Positions 34,965 to 44,952 are shown, numbered from the stretch's first letter. The stretch is DNA of 64,000 bases from Arthrobacter sp. ISL-5 (GCF_018613835.1 NZ_JAGGPM010000028.1:62001-126000), one strand, 5' to 3'. Program-made: numbers and translations. Notes: generated by a model not told the origin, from the sequence alone.

Positions 34965-36422
34965 GTGGCCGCGGGCAATCCTTCGGCTGCCGGACGGACG
35001 GCCCTGGTGGTCGGGGGCGGTATCTCCGGCCTCATTGCCGCGAGGGAACTGGCCCAGGCGGGCCTCCGGACCACGCTCCTTGAAGCCACTGATGCGTGGG
35101 GCGGCTGCGTGGGCCGCCACGAGGTTGCCGGACTGACGCTGGACAGCGGCGCCGAGTCCTTCGCCACGCGCTCCAGCGCTGTGGCTGACCTCGCCGCGGA
35201 ACTGGGTCTTGCCGGAAATATTGTTTCCCCCCATCCCGGCGGGGCGTGGGTGCAGCTCCCGGACGGTCCGCGCGAGCTTCCCAAGACCGGCGTGCTCGGC
35301 ATCCCGGCGAATCCATGGGATCCGGAGGTGCGCCGGTCCCTGGGGCTAAGCGGCTCCCTTCGCGCCTCGCTGGATAAGTTCCTGCCGTCCTCCGTGGGCA
35401 CCACGGCTGACGTCTCGAGCGTCTCCGCCCTGGTGCGGGCGCGAATGGGCCGCCGCGTCCTCGAACGGCTCGTCGAGCCCGTGGTGGGCGGGGTCCACTC
35501 CGCCGACCCCGGACTGCTGGATGTCGACATGGTTGCTCCGGGGCTTCGCGCGGGGATCACCCGGCACGGGTCGCTGGCCGCCGCCGTCGCCGCCCAACGC
35601 AAGGGGGCCGGCGTGCAGCCTTCAGGCGTGCAGGGGGCTGCCGCCAAGGCGGGTTCCGCCGTCGCCGGTTTGACGGGCGGCATGCATACCCTGGTTGCCG
35701 CCCTCGTGGCAGATCTTCGCCGGAGCGGCGTGGAGCTGGTGCCCGGCACGCGTGCCGACGCCGCGGCGCGCACGCCCCGCGGATGGCGGATTGCGGCGGG
35801 GGAGGAAACGTACGACGCCGATGTGCTGGTGATCGCCCTCGACGGGCCCTCCGCCGTCGGGCTCCTCGAGAATGCCGTGCCGGCCCTGGCCGGCCACCGG
35901 CCCGGCCCGGGGCCGAAGGTCAAGCTTGTGACACTTGTTGTGAACGTCCCTGAACTGGACGCGCGCCCGCGGGGAACCGGAATCCTGGTGGCCCCGCAAA
36001 CCGCCGGAATCCGGGCCAAGGCGCTCACCCACGCCACGGCCAAATGGGACTGGCTTGCTGCCGAGGCGGGGCCGGCCAGGCATGTGCTGAGGCTGTCGTA
36101 CGGGCGCCGGGACAGTTCCTCCCCGGCCGGACAGGCGCCTGCGGAGGGATCTGACGCTGCCCTGCTTGACATCGCTTTGCAGGACGCGTCAACCCTGCTG
36201 ACCGTTCCTGTCAAGGCTGGGAACCTGGCCGGATGGGATGTGGTCTCCTGGGCCGGCGCCCTGCCGTTTGCGGCAGTCGGGCACCGGCAGCGAGTGGCGG
36301 ACGTCCGAAGGATCTGCTCCGGCACTGAGGGTCTGCTGATGGTGGGCGGGTGGCTCGCAGGCAACGGCCTCGCGGCCGTGGTGGCCGACACCCGGCAGCA
36401 GCTGCAGGCATTCCTGCAGTAG
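34965..36422 (+). CDS. hemY: Coproporphyrinogen III oxidase (CgoX/HemY-type)
   Basis: An FAD-dependent oxidase, 485 residues, that converts coproporphyrinogen III to coproporphyrin III in the coproporphyrin-dependent pathway; it was formerly annotated protoporphyrinogen oxidase. The N-terminal FAD fold is ALVVGGGISGLIAARELAQA with the next-strand acidic residue in LLEATDAWGGCVG. The C-terminal FAD motif is GLLMVGGWLAGNGLAAVVAD. Presence of hemQ and hemH downstream supports the coproporphyrin pathway. The start is GTG at 34965, 4 bp after hemE. A middle segment contains a Gln/Gly/Ala-rich insertion (about residues 205-228). Confidence 0.92.
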   Translation: MAAGNPSAAGRTALVVGGGISGLIAARELAQAGLRTTLLEATDAWGGCVGRHEVAGLTLDSGAESFATRSSAVADLAAELGLAGNIVSPHPGGAWVQLPDGPRELPKTGVLGIPANPWDPEVRRSLGLSGSLRASLDKFLPSSVGTTADVSSVSALVRARMGRRVLERLVEPVVGGVHSADPGLLDVDMVAPGLRAGITRHGSLAAAVAAQRKGAGVQPSGVQGAAAKAGSAVAGLTGGMHTLVAALVADLRRSGVELVPGTRADAAARTPRGWRIAAGEETYDADVLVIALDGPSAVGLLENAVPALAGHRPGPGPKVKLVTLVVNVPELDARPRGTGILVAPQTAGIRAKALTHATAKWDWLAAEAGPARHVLRLSYGRRDSSSPAGQAPAEGSDAALLDIALQDASTLLTVPVKAGNLAGWDVVSWAGALPFAAVGHRQRVADVRRICSGTEGLLMVGGWLAGNGLAAVVADTRQQLQAFLQ

Positions 36423-36541
36423 CGCCGACCCCCGAGAGGATTCTGTGCCCTCCAGCCCACTTCATTGCCGCCCGCCATACCTGCTCGCGGGCGAGTCCGC
36501 AAGTTTTCCCCTGCGCGATTTTATGTCTAGGGTCGATAACT

Positions 36542-37483
36542 ATGGTCAATCAGAAGTCCGATAACTTTCGTACGCTGACTGGTTTCCATGGGGGTCTTCG
36601 GCGCGGCACGGCAGCAGCTGCGCTCGGAGCGGTGCTGGTCATGTCCGCAGGGGTTCCTGCATCCAACGCTCTTACGCCTGACCTGCCGGTAGGCCCGGAC
36701 AGCGGCACCTCGGCCACAACAGGACTGAGTGCCAGTGTCTCCGGAGTGGCCGACCTCGAAGCTTGGGCGGCAGCCGCACTGACAGCCGAGCCGGAGCCGT
36801 CCGAAACGCCGGCCCCGACGCTGTCGCCAATGCGGTCACCGTCACCGTCGACTTCGCCTTCGCCTTCGCCGTCGGCAACGGCCACCGCCACCGCAACGCC
36901 TACGCCCACCCCGACCGCACCCTCGGTCACGCCACCCGCACCGTCGCCGACCGGCTCGCCGTCCGGGACCGCCGCGCCTGCGCCCGCACCTGCGCCCTCC
37001 GGCTCTGCCTCTTCGCCAGCCGCCGAAAACGGCGGCACGTCGGGAGCTGCAGGCTCCGGCCCGGCCCGTCCCCTACCCTCCGCTTCAAGCCAGTGGACCG
37101 CCCCGGCTCCGGCGTCATCCGGGGCAGGGACCGCCTCCGGCTGGGCCTCAAGCGGGGCCACCGGCGGGCCTGCGGCCGGCCCGGAGCCGTCCGGCAAGGC
37201 CGGTTCGGCTGCGGACGTCTCGGCGCTGACCGCAGCCTGGGGCTTCGGGGGACGTTCTGTCCCCGGAATCGCATCCGGGGTATGGGGCTCGGCCGGGTTG
37301 TCCGGCCCGATGAACATGGCCGGTGCCGACTCGCCGTACACCGCGCGCGGGCCAGCTGAGAGTGCTGTTCTCACGGCCACGCCCGGCGGCCCGGTCTCGC
37401 CGCTGGTCTGGTGGGGTGCCGGGCTGGTGATCCTGGCGGGCGCCGCGGGCCTTGCCGTTGTCAGGATCCGCCGGTCCCTGTGA
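36542..37483 (+). CDS. Secreted/surface protein with Ser/Thr/Pro-rich stalk and C-terminal membrane anchor
   Basis: A 313-residue protein between hemY and hemQ. It has a signal peptide (RRGTAAAALGAVLVMSAGVP with cleavage likely near ASNA), then a long low-complexity stalk of Ser/Thr/Pro (SPSPSTSPSPSPSATATATA) and Gly/Ala/Ser-rich segments. It ends in a single membrane helix (WWGAGLVILAGAAGLAVV) with a basic tail RIRRSL. There is no LPXTG sortase motif, so it is probably a membrane-anchored surface protein with an extended, possibly glycosylated ectodomain. No heme-binding domain is recognisable. A terminator follows directly, so it may end the first part of the heme operon. The function is unknown. 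Confidence 0.75.
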   Translation: MVNQKSDNFRTLTGFHGGLRRGTAAAALGAVLVMSAGVPASNALTPDLPVGPDSGTSATTGLSASVSGVADLEAWAAAALTAEPEPSETPAPTLSPMRSPSPSTSPSPSPSATATATATPTPTPTAPSVTPPAPSPTGSPSGTAAPAPAPAPSGSASSPAAENGGTSGAAGSGPARPLPSASSQWTAPAPASSGAGTASGWASSGATGGPAAGPEPSGKAGSAADVSALTAAWGFGGRSVPGIASGVWGSAGLSGPMNMAGADSPYTARGPAESAVLTATPGGPVSPLVWWGAGLVILAGAAGLAVVRIRRSL

Positions 37484-37487
37484 CCTT

Positions 37488-37521
37488 CCCCACTTCTACG
37501 CTCTGTAGAAGTGGGGTTTTT
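37488..37521 (+). terminator. Intrinsic terminator with T-tract
   Basis: CCCCACTTCTAC (37488-37499) pairs with GTAGAAGTGGGG (37505-37516) through a 5-nt loop and is followed by TTTTT. This is a textbook rho-independent terminator located between the surface-protein gene and hemQ, implying that hemQ onward has its own promoter or depends on readthrough. Confidence 0.93.
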
Positions 37522-37547
37522 CGACTTGGGCGCACGGAAGGGGCAGT

Positions 37548-38258
37548 ATGGTATTCATGAGCCACACTCCTGCCGAATCTGTCACCAAAACCGAAGAATC
37601 AGCCGAGCAGTTCTTCACCCTCTGGACCGTATTCAAGCGCTCCGCCGAGGTCCTCCGCAGCGCTGATGCTGCCGACGATTTCGACGCCCTGATTGCGCGC
37701 CTGGCCGAGGGCGGGGTGACCCACCGCGGAAGCTACGACGTCTCCGCCATGCGCGCCGACGCCGACGTCATGGTCTGGCTCCACGGCCCCAAGCCCGAGG
37801 CACTGCAGCAAGCCATCCGCGACATCCGCCGCAGCAAGCTCTTCGCGGCAACCGAACTCGTGTGGTCGGCCATGGGCGTCCACCGTGAAGCGGAGTTCGC
37901 CAAGAACCACACCCCGGCCTTTTCGCGCGGCGTCGAACCGGCGGAATGGCTGTGCGTGTACCCGTTCGTCCGGTCCTACGAGTGGTACCTCCTGCCGGAG
38001 GACGAGCGCGGCAAGATGCTGCGCGACCACGGCATGCTGGGCCGCGACTTCCCCCAGGTCATTTCCAACACGGTGTCCTCGTTCGCACTCGGCGACTGGG
38101 AGTGGATCCTCGGCCTGGAGGCCCCTGAACTCGTTGACCTGGTGGACCTCATGCGCCACCTGCGCTCCACCGAGGCCCGCAACCACGTCCGCGAGGAAAT
38201 TCCGTTCTACACGGGCCGCCGGATCACAGCCGGGGAGATTGCCGAGGTCCTGGCATGA
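37548..38258 (+). CDS. hemQ: Coproheme decarboxylase (HemQ/ChdC, chlorite-dismutase family)
   Basis: HemQ decarboxylates coproheme III with hydrogen peroxide to give heme b, the last step of the coproporphyrin-dependent pathway. The 236-residue protein has the fold-typical VWLHGPKPEALQQAIRDIRR region and VYPFVRSYEWYLLPEDERG, which contains the catalytic Tyr region. LGRDFPQVISNTVSSFALGD and LEAPELVDLVDLMRHLRSTE are family signatures. Two ATG codons are possible starts (37548 and 37557); the first has the better-spaced AAGGGG ribosome binding site. Its stop overlaps the hemH start (ATGA). Confidence 0.93.
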   Translation: MVFMSHTPAESVTKTEESAEQFFTLWTVFKRSAEVLRSADAADDFDALIARLAEGGVTHRGSYDVSAMRADADVMVWLHGPKPEALQQAIRDIRRSKLFAATELVWSAMGVHREAEFAKNHTPAFSRGVEPAEWLCVYPFVRSYEWYLLPEDERGKMLRDHGMLGRDFPQVISNTVSSFALGDWEWILGLEAPELVDLVDLMRHLRSTEARNHVREEIPFYTGRRITAGEIAEVLA

Positions 38259-39496
38259 GCCCGCTGAATTCCTGGGGCTCAGCGGTGGCGGTGAACCCCG
38301 TGACCGAGGCCGGCAGGATGGCGCCCAAGGAATATGACGGCGTGCTGCTCGCCTCCTTCGGCGGCCCCGAGGGCCAGGAGGACGTGATCCCGTTCCTCCG
38401 CAATGTCACCCGCGGCCGCGGCATCCCCGACGAGCGGCTTGAAGAGGTCTCGCACCATTACCGCGCCAACGGCGGCATCAGCCCGATCAACCAGCAGAAC
38501 CGGGAGCTCAAGGCAGCCCTCGAGGCCGAGCTGGCTGCGCGGGGCATCGACATGCCGGTGCTGTGGGGCAACCGCAACTGGGATCCCTACATCCCGCAGA
38601 CCCTCCAGGACGCTTACGACGCCGGTCACCGGAAGCTGCTCATGGTCACCACGAGCGCCTACTCCTGCTACTCCAGCTGCCGCCAGTACCGTGAAGACAT
38701 CGGCATGGCGCTCACTGAAACGGGCCTGGACGGCCGGCTGGAAGTGGACAAGGTCCGCCAGTACTTCGACCACCCGGGCTTCGTGGAGCCCTTCATCGAA
38801 GGCACCGCCGCGGGAATCGCCGAGGTCCGCGCGCAGCTGGCCTCTGCGGGAAACCCTGAGGCGCCTGTGCATGTTCTGTTCGCCACGCATTCCATACCGA
38901 CGCGCGACGCCGATGCTGCAGGACGGTCCGCCGAGGAGCCCCGCCAGTTCGCCGAGGATTCCGCCTACGTGGCCCAGCACCTGGCCACCGGCGCCGAGGT
39001 CATGCGGCGGGTGGAAGCCGAATCCGGGCTCGCGGCCCCCTGGTCCCTCGTGTACCAGTCACGGTCCGGAGCTCCGCACGTGCCCTGGCTTGAACCAGAC
39101 ATCAACGACGCCATCGGGGACCTGTCCAAGCAGGGCGTCAAGGGCATCGTGATTGTGCCCCTCGGGTTCGTCAGCGACCACATGGAGGTGGTCTGGGATC
39201 TTGACACCGAGGCACTGGAGACCTGCCGCGAACTGGGCCTGGCCGCAACCCGCGTGCCGACGCCCGGAACGCACCGCCGCTTCGTTGAAGGGCTCGTGGA
39301 CCTCATCTGTGAACGCACCGCCGCGAACAACATCGCCGACCGGACCCACATGACCGACCTCGGCCCCTGGTACGACGTGTGCCGGCCGGGCTGCTGCGCC
39401 AACTTCCGGGGGGAAAAGCCCACCATTGCGGGGGCCGACACCACGGTGGGTGCCGGTCACGACCCCTACCCCGCCGGGGGAGGGGACGCCCGATGA
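38255..39496 (+). CDS. hemH: Coproporphyrin ferrochelatase (CpfC/HemH)
   Basis: It inserts Fe2+ into coproporphyrin III. The 413-residue protein starts ATG at 38255 and overlaps hemQ. The substrate-cleft residues are in FATHSIPTRDA (catalytic His) and the downstream VPLGFVSDHMEVVWDLDTEA, with Glu residues lining the metal site. Cysteines in SAYSCYSSCRQYR and in the C-terminal VCRPGCCANFR could form the [2Fe-2S] cluster known from actinobacterial ferrochelatases such as that of Mycobacterium; exact ligands are inferred. A short Gly-rich tail follows the cysteines. The stop overlaps hemC. Confidence 0.93.
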   Translation: MSPLNSWGSAVAVNPVTEAGRMAPKEYDGVLLASFGGPEGQEDVIPFLRNVTRGRGIPDERLEEVSHHYRANGGISPINQQNRELKAALEAELAARGIDMPVLWGNRNWDPYIPQTLQDAYDAGHRKLLMVTTSAYSCYSSCRQYREDIGMALTETGLDGRLEVDKVRQYFDHPGFVEPFIEGTAAGIAEVRAQLASAGNPEAPVHVLFATHSIPTRDADAAGRSAEEPRQFAEDSAYVAQHLATGAEVMRRVEAESGLAAPWSLVYQSRSGAPHVPWLEPDINDAIGDLSKQGVKGIVIVPLGFVSDHMEVVWDLDTEALETCRELGLAATRVPTPGTHRRFVEGLVDLICERTAANNIADRTHMTDLGPWYDVCRPGCCANFRGEKPTIAGADTTVGAGHDPYPAGGGDAR

Positions 39497-40491
39497 CAGT
39501 CCGGATCGGTACCCGCGCGAGCAAGCTCGCCCTGACCCAGACGCAGCAGACGGCCGACCGGCTGGCCGCCGTCGGGGGTTTCCCGGTGGAACTCGTGCAC
39601 ATCAGGACCGACGGCGACGTCCTCACCGGATCGCTGTCCCAGATGGGCGGCACCGGCGTCTTCGTTGCGGCGCTCCGCGACGCGCTGCTACGCAACGAGT
39701 GCGATGTTGCAGTGCACTCGCTCAAGGACCTGCCCACGGGCTCCGCCGTGGGGCTGACTCTGGCCGCTACTCCCCGCCGCGTGGACGTCCGCGACGTCCT
39801 GTGCGCCCGCGACGGATTCAAGCTGGCTGATCTTCCCAAGGGCGCGCGCGTGGGCACAGGCTCGCCGCGCAGGGCGGCACAGCTCCGTGCGGTCCGGCCC
39901 GACCTGGACATCGTGGACATCCGCGGCAATGTGGACACCAGGCTCGGCCGTGTCCCCGGGCTGCCGGGCAACGTGACCGAGGCCGTCGTGGACGGAAAAT
40001 CGTGCGACCTTGATGCCGTGGTGCTGGCTGCCGCGGGTCTCGAGCGCATCAGCCGGCTGGACACCGTCACCGAGTACCTCGAGACGGACATCATGCTTCC
40101 GGCCGCGGGACAGGGTTCGCTGGCCATTGAATGCCGCACGGCGGACGCCCCGCGCCTGGCCGGCTCCACTGAGGGCTCGCAGGGCGTGCTCGCGCAGGCA
40201 CTGGCAGCATTGGACGATCACGACACCCGGCTCGCGGTCACCGCAGAACGGGCGCTGCTGGCGCGGCTCGAAGCCGGCTGCGCCGCTCCGGTGGGTGCGT
40301 ACGCCTACCGGAAGGGCAGCATGCTCCACCTCGAAGCCGTGGTGTGCGCCGTGGACGGCACCGCGTCCGTGCGTGACAAGCGGGCCACTGACGGCCTGAC
40401 CGAAGTGGGCGCGACGCTGCTGGGCATTGAACTGGCGGAGGCTCTCCTGGCCGCGGGGGCTGCGGATATCGCTGACCTGACCGCGTCCTGA
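39493..40491 (+). CDS. hemC: Hydroxymethylbilane synthase (porphobilinogen deaminase)
   Basis: HemC polymerises four porphobilinogens into hydroxymethylbilane using a covalent dipyrromethane cofactor. The 332-residue protein starts MTVRIGTRASKLALTQTQQT and has the catalytic Asp region VAVHSLKDLPTG, the substrate-binding GTGSPRRAAQLRAVRPDL with conserved Arg residues, and DIRGNVDTRLGR. The cofactor-attachment Cys lies in LEAGCAAPVGAYA. The gene begins in an ATGA overlap with hemH and precedes hemD by 20 bp, so expression is coupled through the operon. Confidence 0.95.
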   Translation: MTVRIGTRASKLALTQTQQTADRLAAVGGFPVELVHIRTDGDVLTGSLSQMGGTGVFVAALRDALLRNECDVAVHSLKDLPTGSAVGLTLAATPRRVDVRDVLCARDGFKLADLPKGARVGTGSPRRAAQLRAVRPDLDIVDIRGNVDTRLGRVPGLPGNVTEAVVDGKSCDLDAVVLAAAGLERISRLDTVTEYLETDIMLPAAGQGSLAIECRTADAPRLAGSTEGSQGVLAQALAALDDHDTRLAVTAERALLARLEAGCAAPVGAYAYRKGSMLHLEAVVCAVDGTASVRDKRATDGLTEVGATLLGIELAEALLAAGAADIADLTAS

Positions 40492-40511
40492 GCGTCGGCG
40501 GCCATCGGCTT

Positions 40512-41486
40512 ATGGGACAGACGAACCGGCAGGGTCCGGAAGGCAACCCCGCCGGACGCCCGGACGCGCGGCGCCCGCTGGAGGGCGCCCGCATCCTCAT
40601 CACGCGGAGCCCGGACCGCGCGGAAGCCCTCGCAGCGGAACTCCGGCTGGCGGGGGCCGAGCCGCTCGTGCTGCCGCTCACCGACGCCGAACGTGCCCGT
40701 GACCAGGGCGCCCTCGACGACGCCTTCGACGCGCTGGGTGCAGGCCATTTCGCGTGGCTCGTGGTCAGCAGCGCCACGACCGTCCTGGCCCTGACAGAGA
40801 AAGCAGCGGAGCGGTCGGTGGCCCTGAGCGAGTGGATTCCGCTGTCAACCCGCGTGGCTGCAGTGGGACCGGCGACCCGGAGCGCCCTGCAGTCCGCCGG
40901 CGTCACGGTGCATTTTGTGCCGGAGCAGGAGCATTCGGCCGCCGGGCTGACGGCCGAGTGGCCCGGGGGGCCGGGCGAAGTGCTGCTGCCGCAGGCTGAC
41001 ATCGCAGCGCCTGCCCTGGCACATGGGCTCGAAGCGAAGGGCGCCCGGGTCCGGACGGTGGTCGCCTACCACACGGTGGATTATCCGGCCGCGCCGGACC
41101 GCCGCCTCGCCCCGGCCATCAACGCCTCGGCCATTTACGCCGGTGTCGGCTCCGCGAACGGCGTCCTGCCGGTGCTCACGCCGGACGCCGCCAGAGGCGC
41201 GGTATCGTCCGGCGAGCTGGCCGCCGTCGTCGCCGCTTCACCGAGCGCTGCGCGCCGTATTTCCGCCGAGCTCGCACCGCTCGGAGCCTGCCGGGTCGTG
41301 GCCATCGGCAAGGCAACCGCCGCCGAAGCAGAGGCCCGGGGCCTGACCGTTGCGGCCACGGCGCGGGAATCCACCCCGGAGGGCCTCGTGGCGGCCATCA
41401 TCCGTGCACTGCACCCCCAGGCCGGCGACGCCCCGGCCGGCAGCCGAATTCCGGACATCCATTCATCAGCACCCGGCACCCAGTGA
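40512..41486 (+). CDS. hemD: Uroporphyrinogen-III synthase
   Basis: HemD cyclises hydroxymethylbilane with inversion of ring D. The family is poorly conserved; position between hemC and hemB is strong support. The 324-residue protein starts with a basic/Pro tail, then [20 protein letters not shown]. The second lobe contains [40 protein letters not shown] and later [20 protein letters not shown], all matching the bilobal HemD pattern. Its length is above the usual 250-270 residues because of N- and C-terminal extensions. Confidence 0.9.
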   Translation: MGQTNRQGPEGNPAGRPDARRPLEGARILITRSPDRAEALAAELRLAGAEPLVLPLTDAERARDQGALDDAFDALGAGHFAWLVVSSATTVLALTEKAAERSVALSEWIPLSTRVAAVGPATRSALQSAGVTVHFVPEQEHSAAGLTAEWPGGPGEVLLPQADIAAPALAHGLEAKGARVRTVVAYHTVDYPAAPDRRLAPAINASAIYAGVGSANGVLPVLTPDAARGAVSSGELAAVVAASPSAARRISAELAPLGACRVVAIGKATAAEAEARGLTVAATARESTPEGLVAAIIRALHPQAGDAPAGSRIPDIHSSAPGTQ

Positions 41487-41496
41487 AGGACAGGAC

Positions 41497-42477
41497 ATGA
41501 GTTTTCCGCAGCACCGCCCACGGCGGCTCCGCACCACCCCCGCCATGCGCAGGCTCACGGCCGAGAACAGGCTCGCGCCCGCAGAGTTGATCCTGCCCGC
41601 GTTCATCCGGGAAGGCCTGACGGAACCGAACCCGATCGCATCCATGCCAGGCGTGGTGCAGCACACCACGGATACCCTCAAGCGCGCCGCCGCGGAAGCC
41701 GTGGAGCTCGGCGTCGGCGGCATCATGCTGTTCGGCATTCCTGCCGCCAGGGACGCCGAGGGAACGGCGTCCCTGGACCCGGACGGCGTGCTCAACAAGG
41801 CCATCCGTGACGTCCGGGCCGAGGTCGGCGACGACCTCGTGGTGATGAGCGACGTCTGCCTGGACGAGTTCACCGACCACGGCCACTGCGGCGTCCTGGA
41901 CGCCAACGGCTACGTGGACAACGACGCCACCCTGGACATCTACGCCAGGATGGCGGTGGCACAGGCCGACGCCGGTGCGCACGTGCTGGGTCCGTCCGGA
42001 ATGATGGACGGCCAGATCGGCGTCATCCGAGACGCACTCGAGGACGCCGGCCACGTGAACACCGCCGTCATCGCCTACGCCGCCAAATACGCCTCCGCGT
42101 TCTACGGCCCGTTCCGGGAGGCCGTCGATTCGCAGCTGAAGGGGGACCGCCGGACCTACCAGATGGATGCCGCCAACCGGCGCGAAGCCATCCAGGAGGT
42201 GGAGCTGGACCTCGCCGAAGGGGCCGACATGGTGATGGTCAAGCCGGCCATGAGCTACCTCGACATCCTGGCCGACGTCGCCGACATGAGCCCCGTGCCG
42301 GTGGCCGCCTACCAGATCTCCGGTGAGTACGCCATGATCGAGGCGGCGGCGGCCAACGGCTGGATCGACCGCCGCGCAGCCGTCACCGAATCGGTCCTTG
42401 GCATCCGCCGCGCCGGAGCAAACATGGTCCTGACGTACTGGGCGAGCGAACTCGCCGGCTGGCTCAAGGAGTCCTGA
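41497..42477 (+). CDS. hemB: Porphobilinogen synthase (5-aminolevulinate dehydratase)
   Basis: HemB joins two 5-aminolevulinates into porphobilinogen. The 326-residue TIM-barrel carries two Schiff-base lysines, in [15 protein letters not shown] and in [14 protein letters not shown]. The metal-site loop reads [19 protein letters not shown]: two of the three zinc cysteines of the zinc-type enzymes are present, but the middle one is Asp, an intermediate metal site. The ATG at 41497 is used; it gives the usual [20 protein letters not shown] start. The stop overlaps the next gene (TGATG). Confidence 0.95.
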   Translation: MSFPQHRPRRLRTTPAMRRLTAENRLAPAELILPAFIREGLTEPNPIASMPGVVQHTTDTLKRAAAEAVELGVGGIMLFGIPAARDAEGTASLDPDGVLNKAIRDVRAEVGDDLVVMSDVCLDEFTDHGHCGVLDANGYVDNDATLDIYARMAVAQADAGAHVLGPSGMMDGQIGVIRDALEDAGHVNTAVIAYAAKYASAFYGPFREAVDSQLKGDRRTYQMDAANRREAIQEVELDLAEGADMVMVKPAMSYLDILADVADMSPVPVAAYQISGEYAMIEAAAANGWIDRRAAVTESVLGIRRAGANMVLTYWASELAGWLKES

Positions 42478-43565
42478 TGCCGGAGTCCGCCGCGTCTCCC
42501 ACCGCCCCGGTGGGGTCCGACGAGATTCTCCTGGGCCTGAACACGTTTGGTGACGTCGGCCTCGACAGCGACGGTGAGCCGAAGCCGCATGCCCGGGTGC
42601 TGCGTGAGGTGCTGAACCAGGCCATGTTGGCGGACGCCGTCGGGCTCCATGCCTTCGGCGTGGGGGAGCACCACCGCCGCGATTTCGCCGTGTCCGCTCC
42701 CGAGGTGTTCCTCGCCGGCGCCGCAACGCGGACCTCCCGGATCAGGCTGGGTTCCGCGGTCACCGTGCTGAGCTCGGACGACCCGGTCCGGGTCTTCCAG
42801 CGGTTCGCCACCCTGGATGCGCTCTCCGGCGGACGGGCGGAAGTCATGCTGGGCCGCGGTTCGTTCATCGAATCGTTTCCGCTGTTCGGACTGGACCTGG
42901 CCGATTACGACGTCCTGTTCGAGGAAAAGCTCGAGCTCTTCGACAAGGTGCGGGACCAGAAGCCCGTTCACTGGGAGGGGCGCACCCGGCCGCCCTTGAG
43001 CGGGCTGAGCGTATTCCCTCCCCTGGAGCGGCACCTGCTGCCGGCCTGGATCGGCGTGGGCGGCACGCCGGAGTCCGTGCTTCGCTGCGCGGAGTATGGC
43101 TACCCGATCATCTTTGCCATCATCGGCGGCCAGCCCCGCGCCTTTGCCCCGCTGGTCAACCTGTACCGCGAGGCGATGGCCAAGTACGGCCACCCCATGC
43201 AGCAGATCGCCACCCATTCACCGGGGTACATCGCCGACACTGACGAGGCGGCGCGCGAAGAGCTCTTCCCGCACTGGCTCGCGCAGCGGAACCGGATCGG
43301 AGCCGAGCGCGGCTGGGGTCCCGGCAACCGGGGGGAATTCGACGCCATGTGCGGTCCGGAGGGTGCCCTGTACGTGGGCTCACCTGAGACGGTGGCCCAG
43401 AAGATCGCACTGCTCAAACGGAACCTCGGCGTTGACCGCTTCGACCTCAAATACAGCAACGGGACCCTTCCCCACAGCTCCATGATGCGCTGCATCGAAC
43501 TGTTCGGCACCGTGGTGGCGCCCCGGGTGGCCGAGCTGCTGTCCGGGCCGCGGCCCGCAGACTGA
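42477..43565 (+). CDS. LLM-class (luciferase-like) flavin-dependent oxidoreductase in the heme operon
   Basis: A 362-residue TIM-barrel oxidoreductase of the luciferase-like monooxygenase superfamily, expected to use FMNH2 or F420. Visible family features are [40 protein letters not shown] (the EHHR signature), then [40 protein letters not shown], and [19 protein letters not shown]. It starts on the last base of the hemB stop (TGATG), so translation is coupled to hemB, and hemL follows 13 bp after it. No known heme-pathway step needs such an enzyme, so its role is unknown; it may act on a porphyrin intermediate or be a passenger. Confidence 0.88.
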   Translation: MPESAASPTAPVGSDEILLGLNTFGDVGLDSDGEPKPHARVLREVLNQAMLADAVGLHAFGVGEHHRRDFAVSAPEVFLAGAATRTSRIRLGSAVTVLSSDDPVRVFQRFATLDALSGGRAEVMLGRGSFIESFPLFGLDLADYDVLFEEKLELFDKVRDQKPVHWEGRTRPPLSGLSVFPPLERHLLPAWIGVGGTPESVLRCAEYGYPIIFAIIGGQPRAFAPLVNLYREAMAKYGHPMQQIATHSPGYIADTDEAAREELFPHWLAQRNRIGAERGWGPGNRGEFDAMCGPEGALYVGSPETVAQKIALLKRNLGVDRFDLKYSNGTLPHSSMMRCIELFGTVVAPRVAELLSGPRPAD

Positions 43566-43578
43566 AAGAATAGGAACC

Positions 43579-44910
43579 ATGACCTCCAGCACGCCTCGCA
43601 ACGAGGAACTCTTTGACCGCGCCCGCCAGCTCATGCCAGGCGGCGTCAATTCCCCGGTCCGCGCCTTCGGATCGGTGGGCGGCACCCCCCGGTTCATGGT
43701 CTCGGCCAAGGGCCCGTACCTGACCGACGCCGACGGCAAGGAATACGTGGACCTCGTCTGCTCCTGGGGCCCGGCACTGCTCGGCCACGCCCACCCTGCC
43801 GTCCTCGAAGCCGTGCACGCGGCCGTTGACCGCGGCCTGTCCTTCGGCGCCTCGACACCCGACGAAGCGAACCTGGCTGCCATCGTCATGGAACGGGTGT
43901 CTGCCGTCGAGCGGCTGCGGATGGTGTCCACCGGCACGGAGGCGACCATGACGGCGATCCGGCTGGCCAGGGGCTTCACCGGCCGCAACCTGGTGATCAA
44001 GTTCGCGGGCTGCTACCACGGCCACCTCGACGGGCTGCTCGCGTCGGCCGGCTCCGGCGTGGCCACCCTCGCCCTGCCCGGTTCGGCCGGGGTCACGGCC
44101 GCCACCGCCGCCGAAACGCTCGTGCTGCCCTACAACGACCTCGGCGCCGTCGAGGCAGCCTTCGCCGAGCACGGACCCAACATCGCTGCCGTGATCACCG
44201 AGGCGGCACCGGCCAACATGGGCGTTGTCACCCCCGGCGAAGGATTCAACGCCGGGCTGTCCCGGATCACGGCCGCCCACGGCGCGCTGCTGATCGTCGA
44301 TGAGGTCCTCACGGGGTTCCGCACCGGCTACTCCGGCTACTGGGGGCTCACGGGCGGGGCGGCGGATGCGGCCGAGAAGTGGACCCCGGACCTGCTCACG
44401 TTCGGCAAGGTGATCGGCGGGGGCATGCCGACGGCGGCCCTCGGCGGCCGTGCCGACGTCATGGACTACCTGGCGCCGATCGGACCCGTCTACCAGGCCG
44501 GCACACTGTCCGGGAACCCGGTGGCCATGGCCGCCGGCGTGGCCACCCTGACGCACGCCACGCGGGACGTCTACTCGTTCGTGGACGCGCGTTCACTCGA
44601 GCTGTCATCCGCCCTTTCCGCAGCCCTGGATGCGGCCGGCGTCGACCACTCGATCCAGCGCGCCGGAAACCTGTTCTCCGTGGCGTTTGGCACCTCGGAG
44701 CGGGGCGTCCACAACTACAGCGACGCGCAGAAGCAGGACGTTTTCCGCTACGCGCCGTTCTTCCACTCCATGCTGGACTCCGGCGTGTACCTCCCGCCGT
44801 CCGTCTTCGAGGCCTGGTTCCTGTCCGCGGCGCACGACGACGCCGCCATGAACCGGATCTTCGACGCACTGCCCGCCGCGGCGGAGGCAGCCGCCGCCAC
44901 TAAGGCCTGA
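43579..44910 (+). CDS. hemL: Glutamate-1-semialdehyde 2,1-aminomutase
   Basis: HemL converts glutamate-1-semialdehyde to 5-aminolevulinate using pyridoxal phosphate. The 443-residue class-III aminotransferase fold shows [20 protein letters not shown] at the start, [50 protein letters not shown], and the cofactor lysine in [19 protein letters not shown]. It closes the heme cluster and works directly after HemA, encoded divergently at the other end. The gene ends against a 28-bp-stem hairpin. Confidence 0.95.
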   Translation: MTSSTPRNEELFDRARQLMPGGVNSPVRAFGSVGGTPRFMVSAKGPYLTDADGKEYVDLVCSWGPALLGHAHPAVLEAVHAAVDRGLSFGASTPDEANLAAIVMERVSAVERLRMVSTGTEATMTAIRLARGFTGRNLVIKFAGCYHGHLDGLLASAGSGVATLALPGSAGVTAATAAETLVLPYNDLGAVEAAFAEHGPNIAAVITEAAPANMGVVTPGEGFNAGLSRITAAHGALLIVDEVLTGFRTGYSGYWGLTGGAADAAEKWTPDLLTFGKVIGGGMPTAALGGRADVMDYLAPIGPVYQAGTLSGNPVAMAAGVATLTHATRDVYSFVDARSLELSSALSAALDAAGVDHSIQRAGNLFSVAFGTSERGVHNYSDAQKQDVFRYAPFFHSMLDSGVYLPPSVFEAWFLSAAHDDAAMNRIFDALPAAAEAAAATKA

Positions 44911-44952
44911 CCCGCCGTCGTCCTTAAGTCCTGCATCGCAGGGGCGGAACGA

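Noticed and set aside
33887-36502. 871-codon open frame on the minus strand opposite hemE and hemY
   Set aside because: It is a GC-rich antisense shadow: Ser/Arg/Pro-rich composition, no family motif, and it fully overlaps two clear heme genes.
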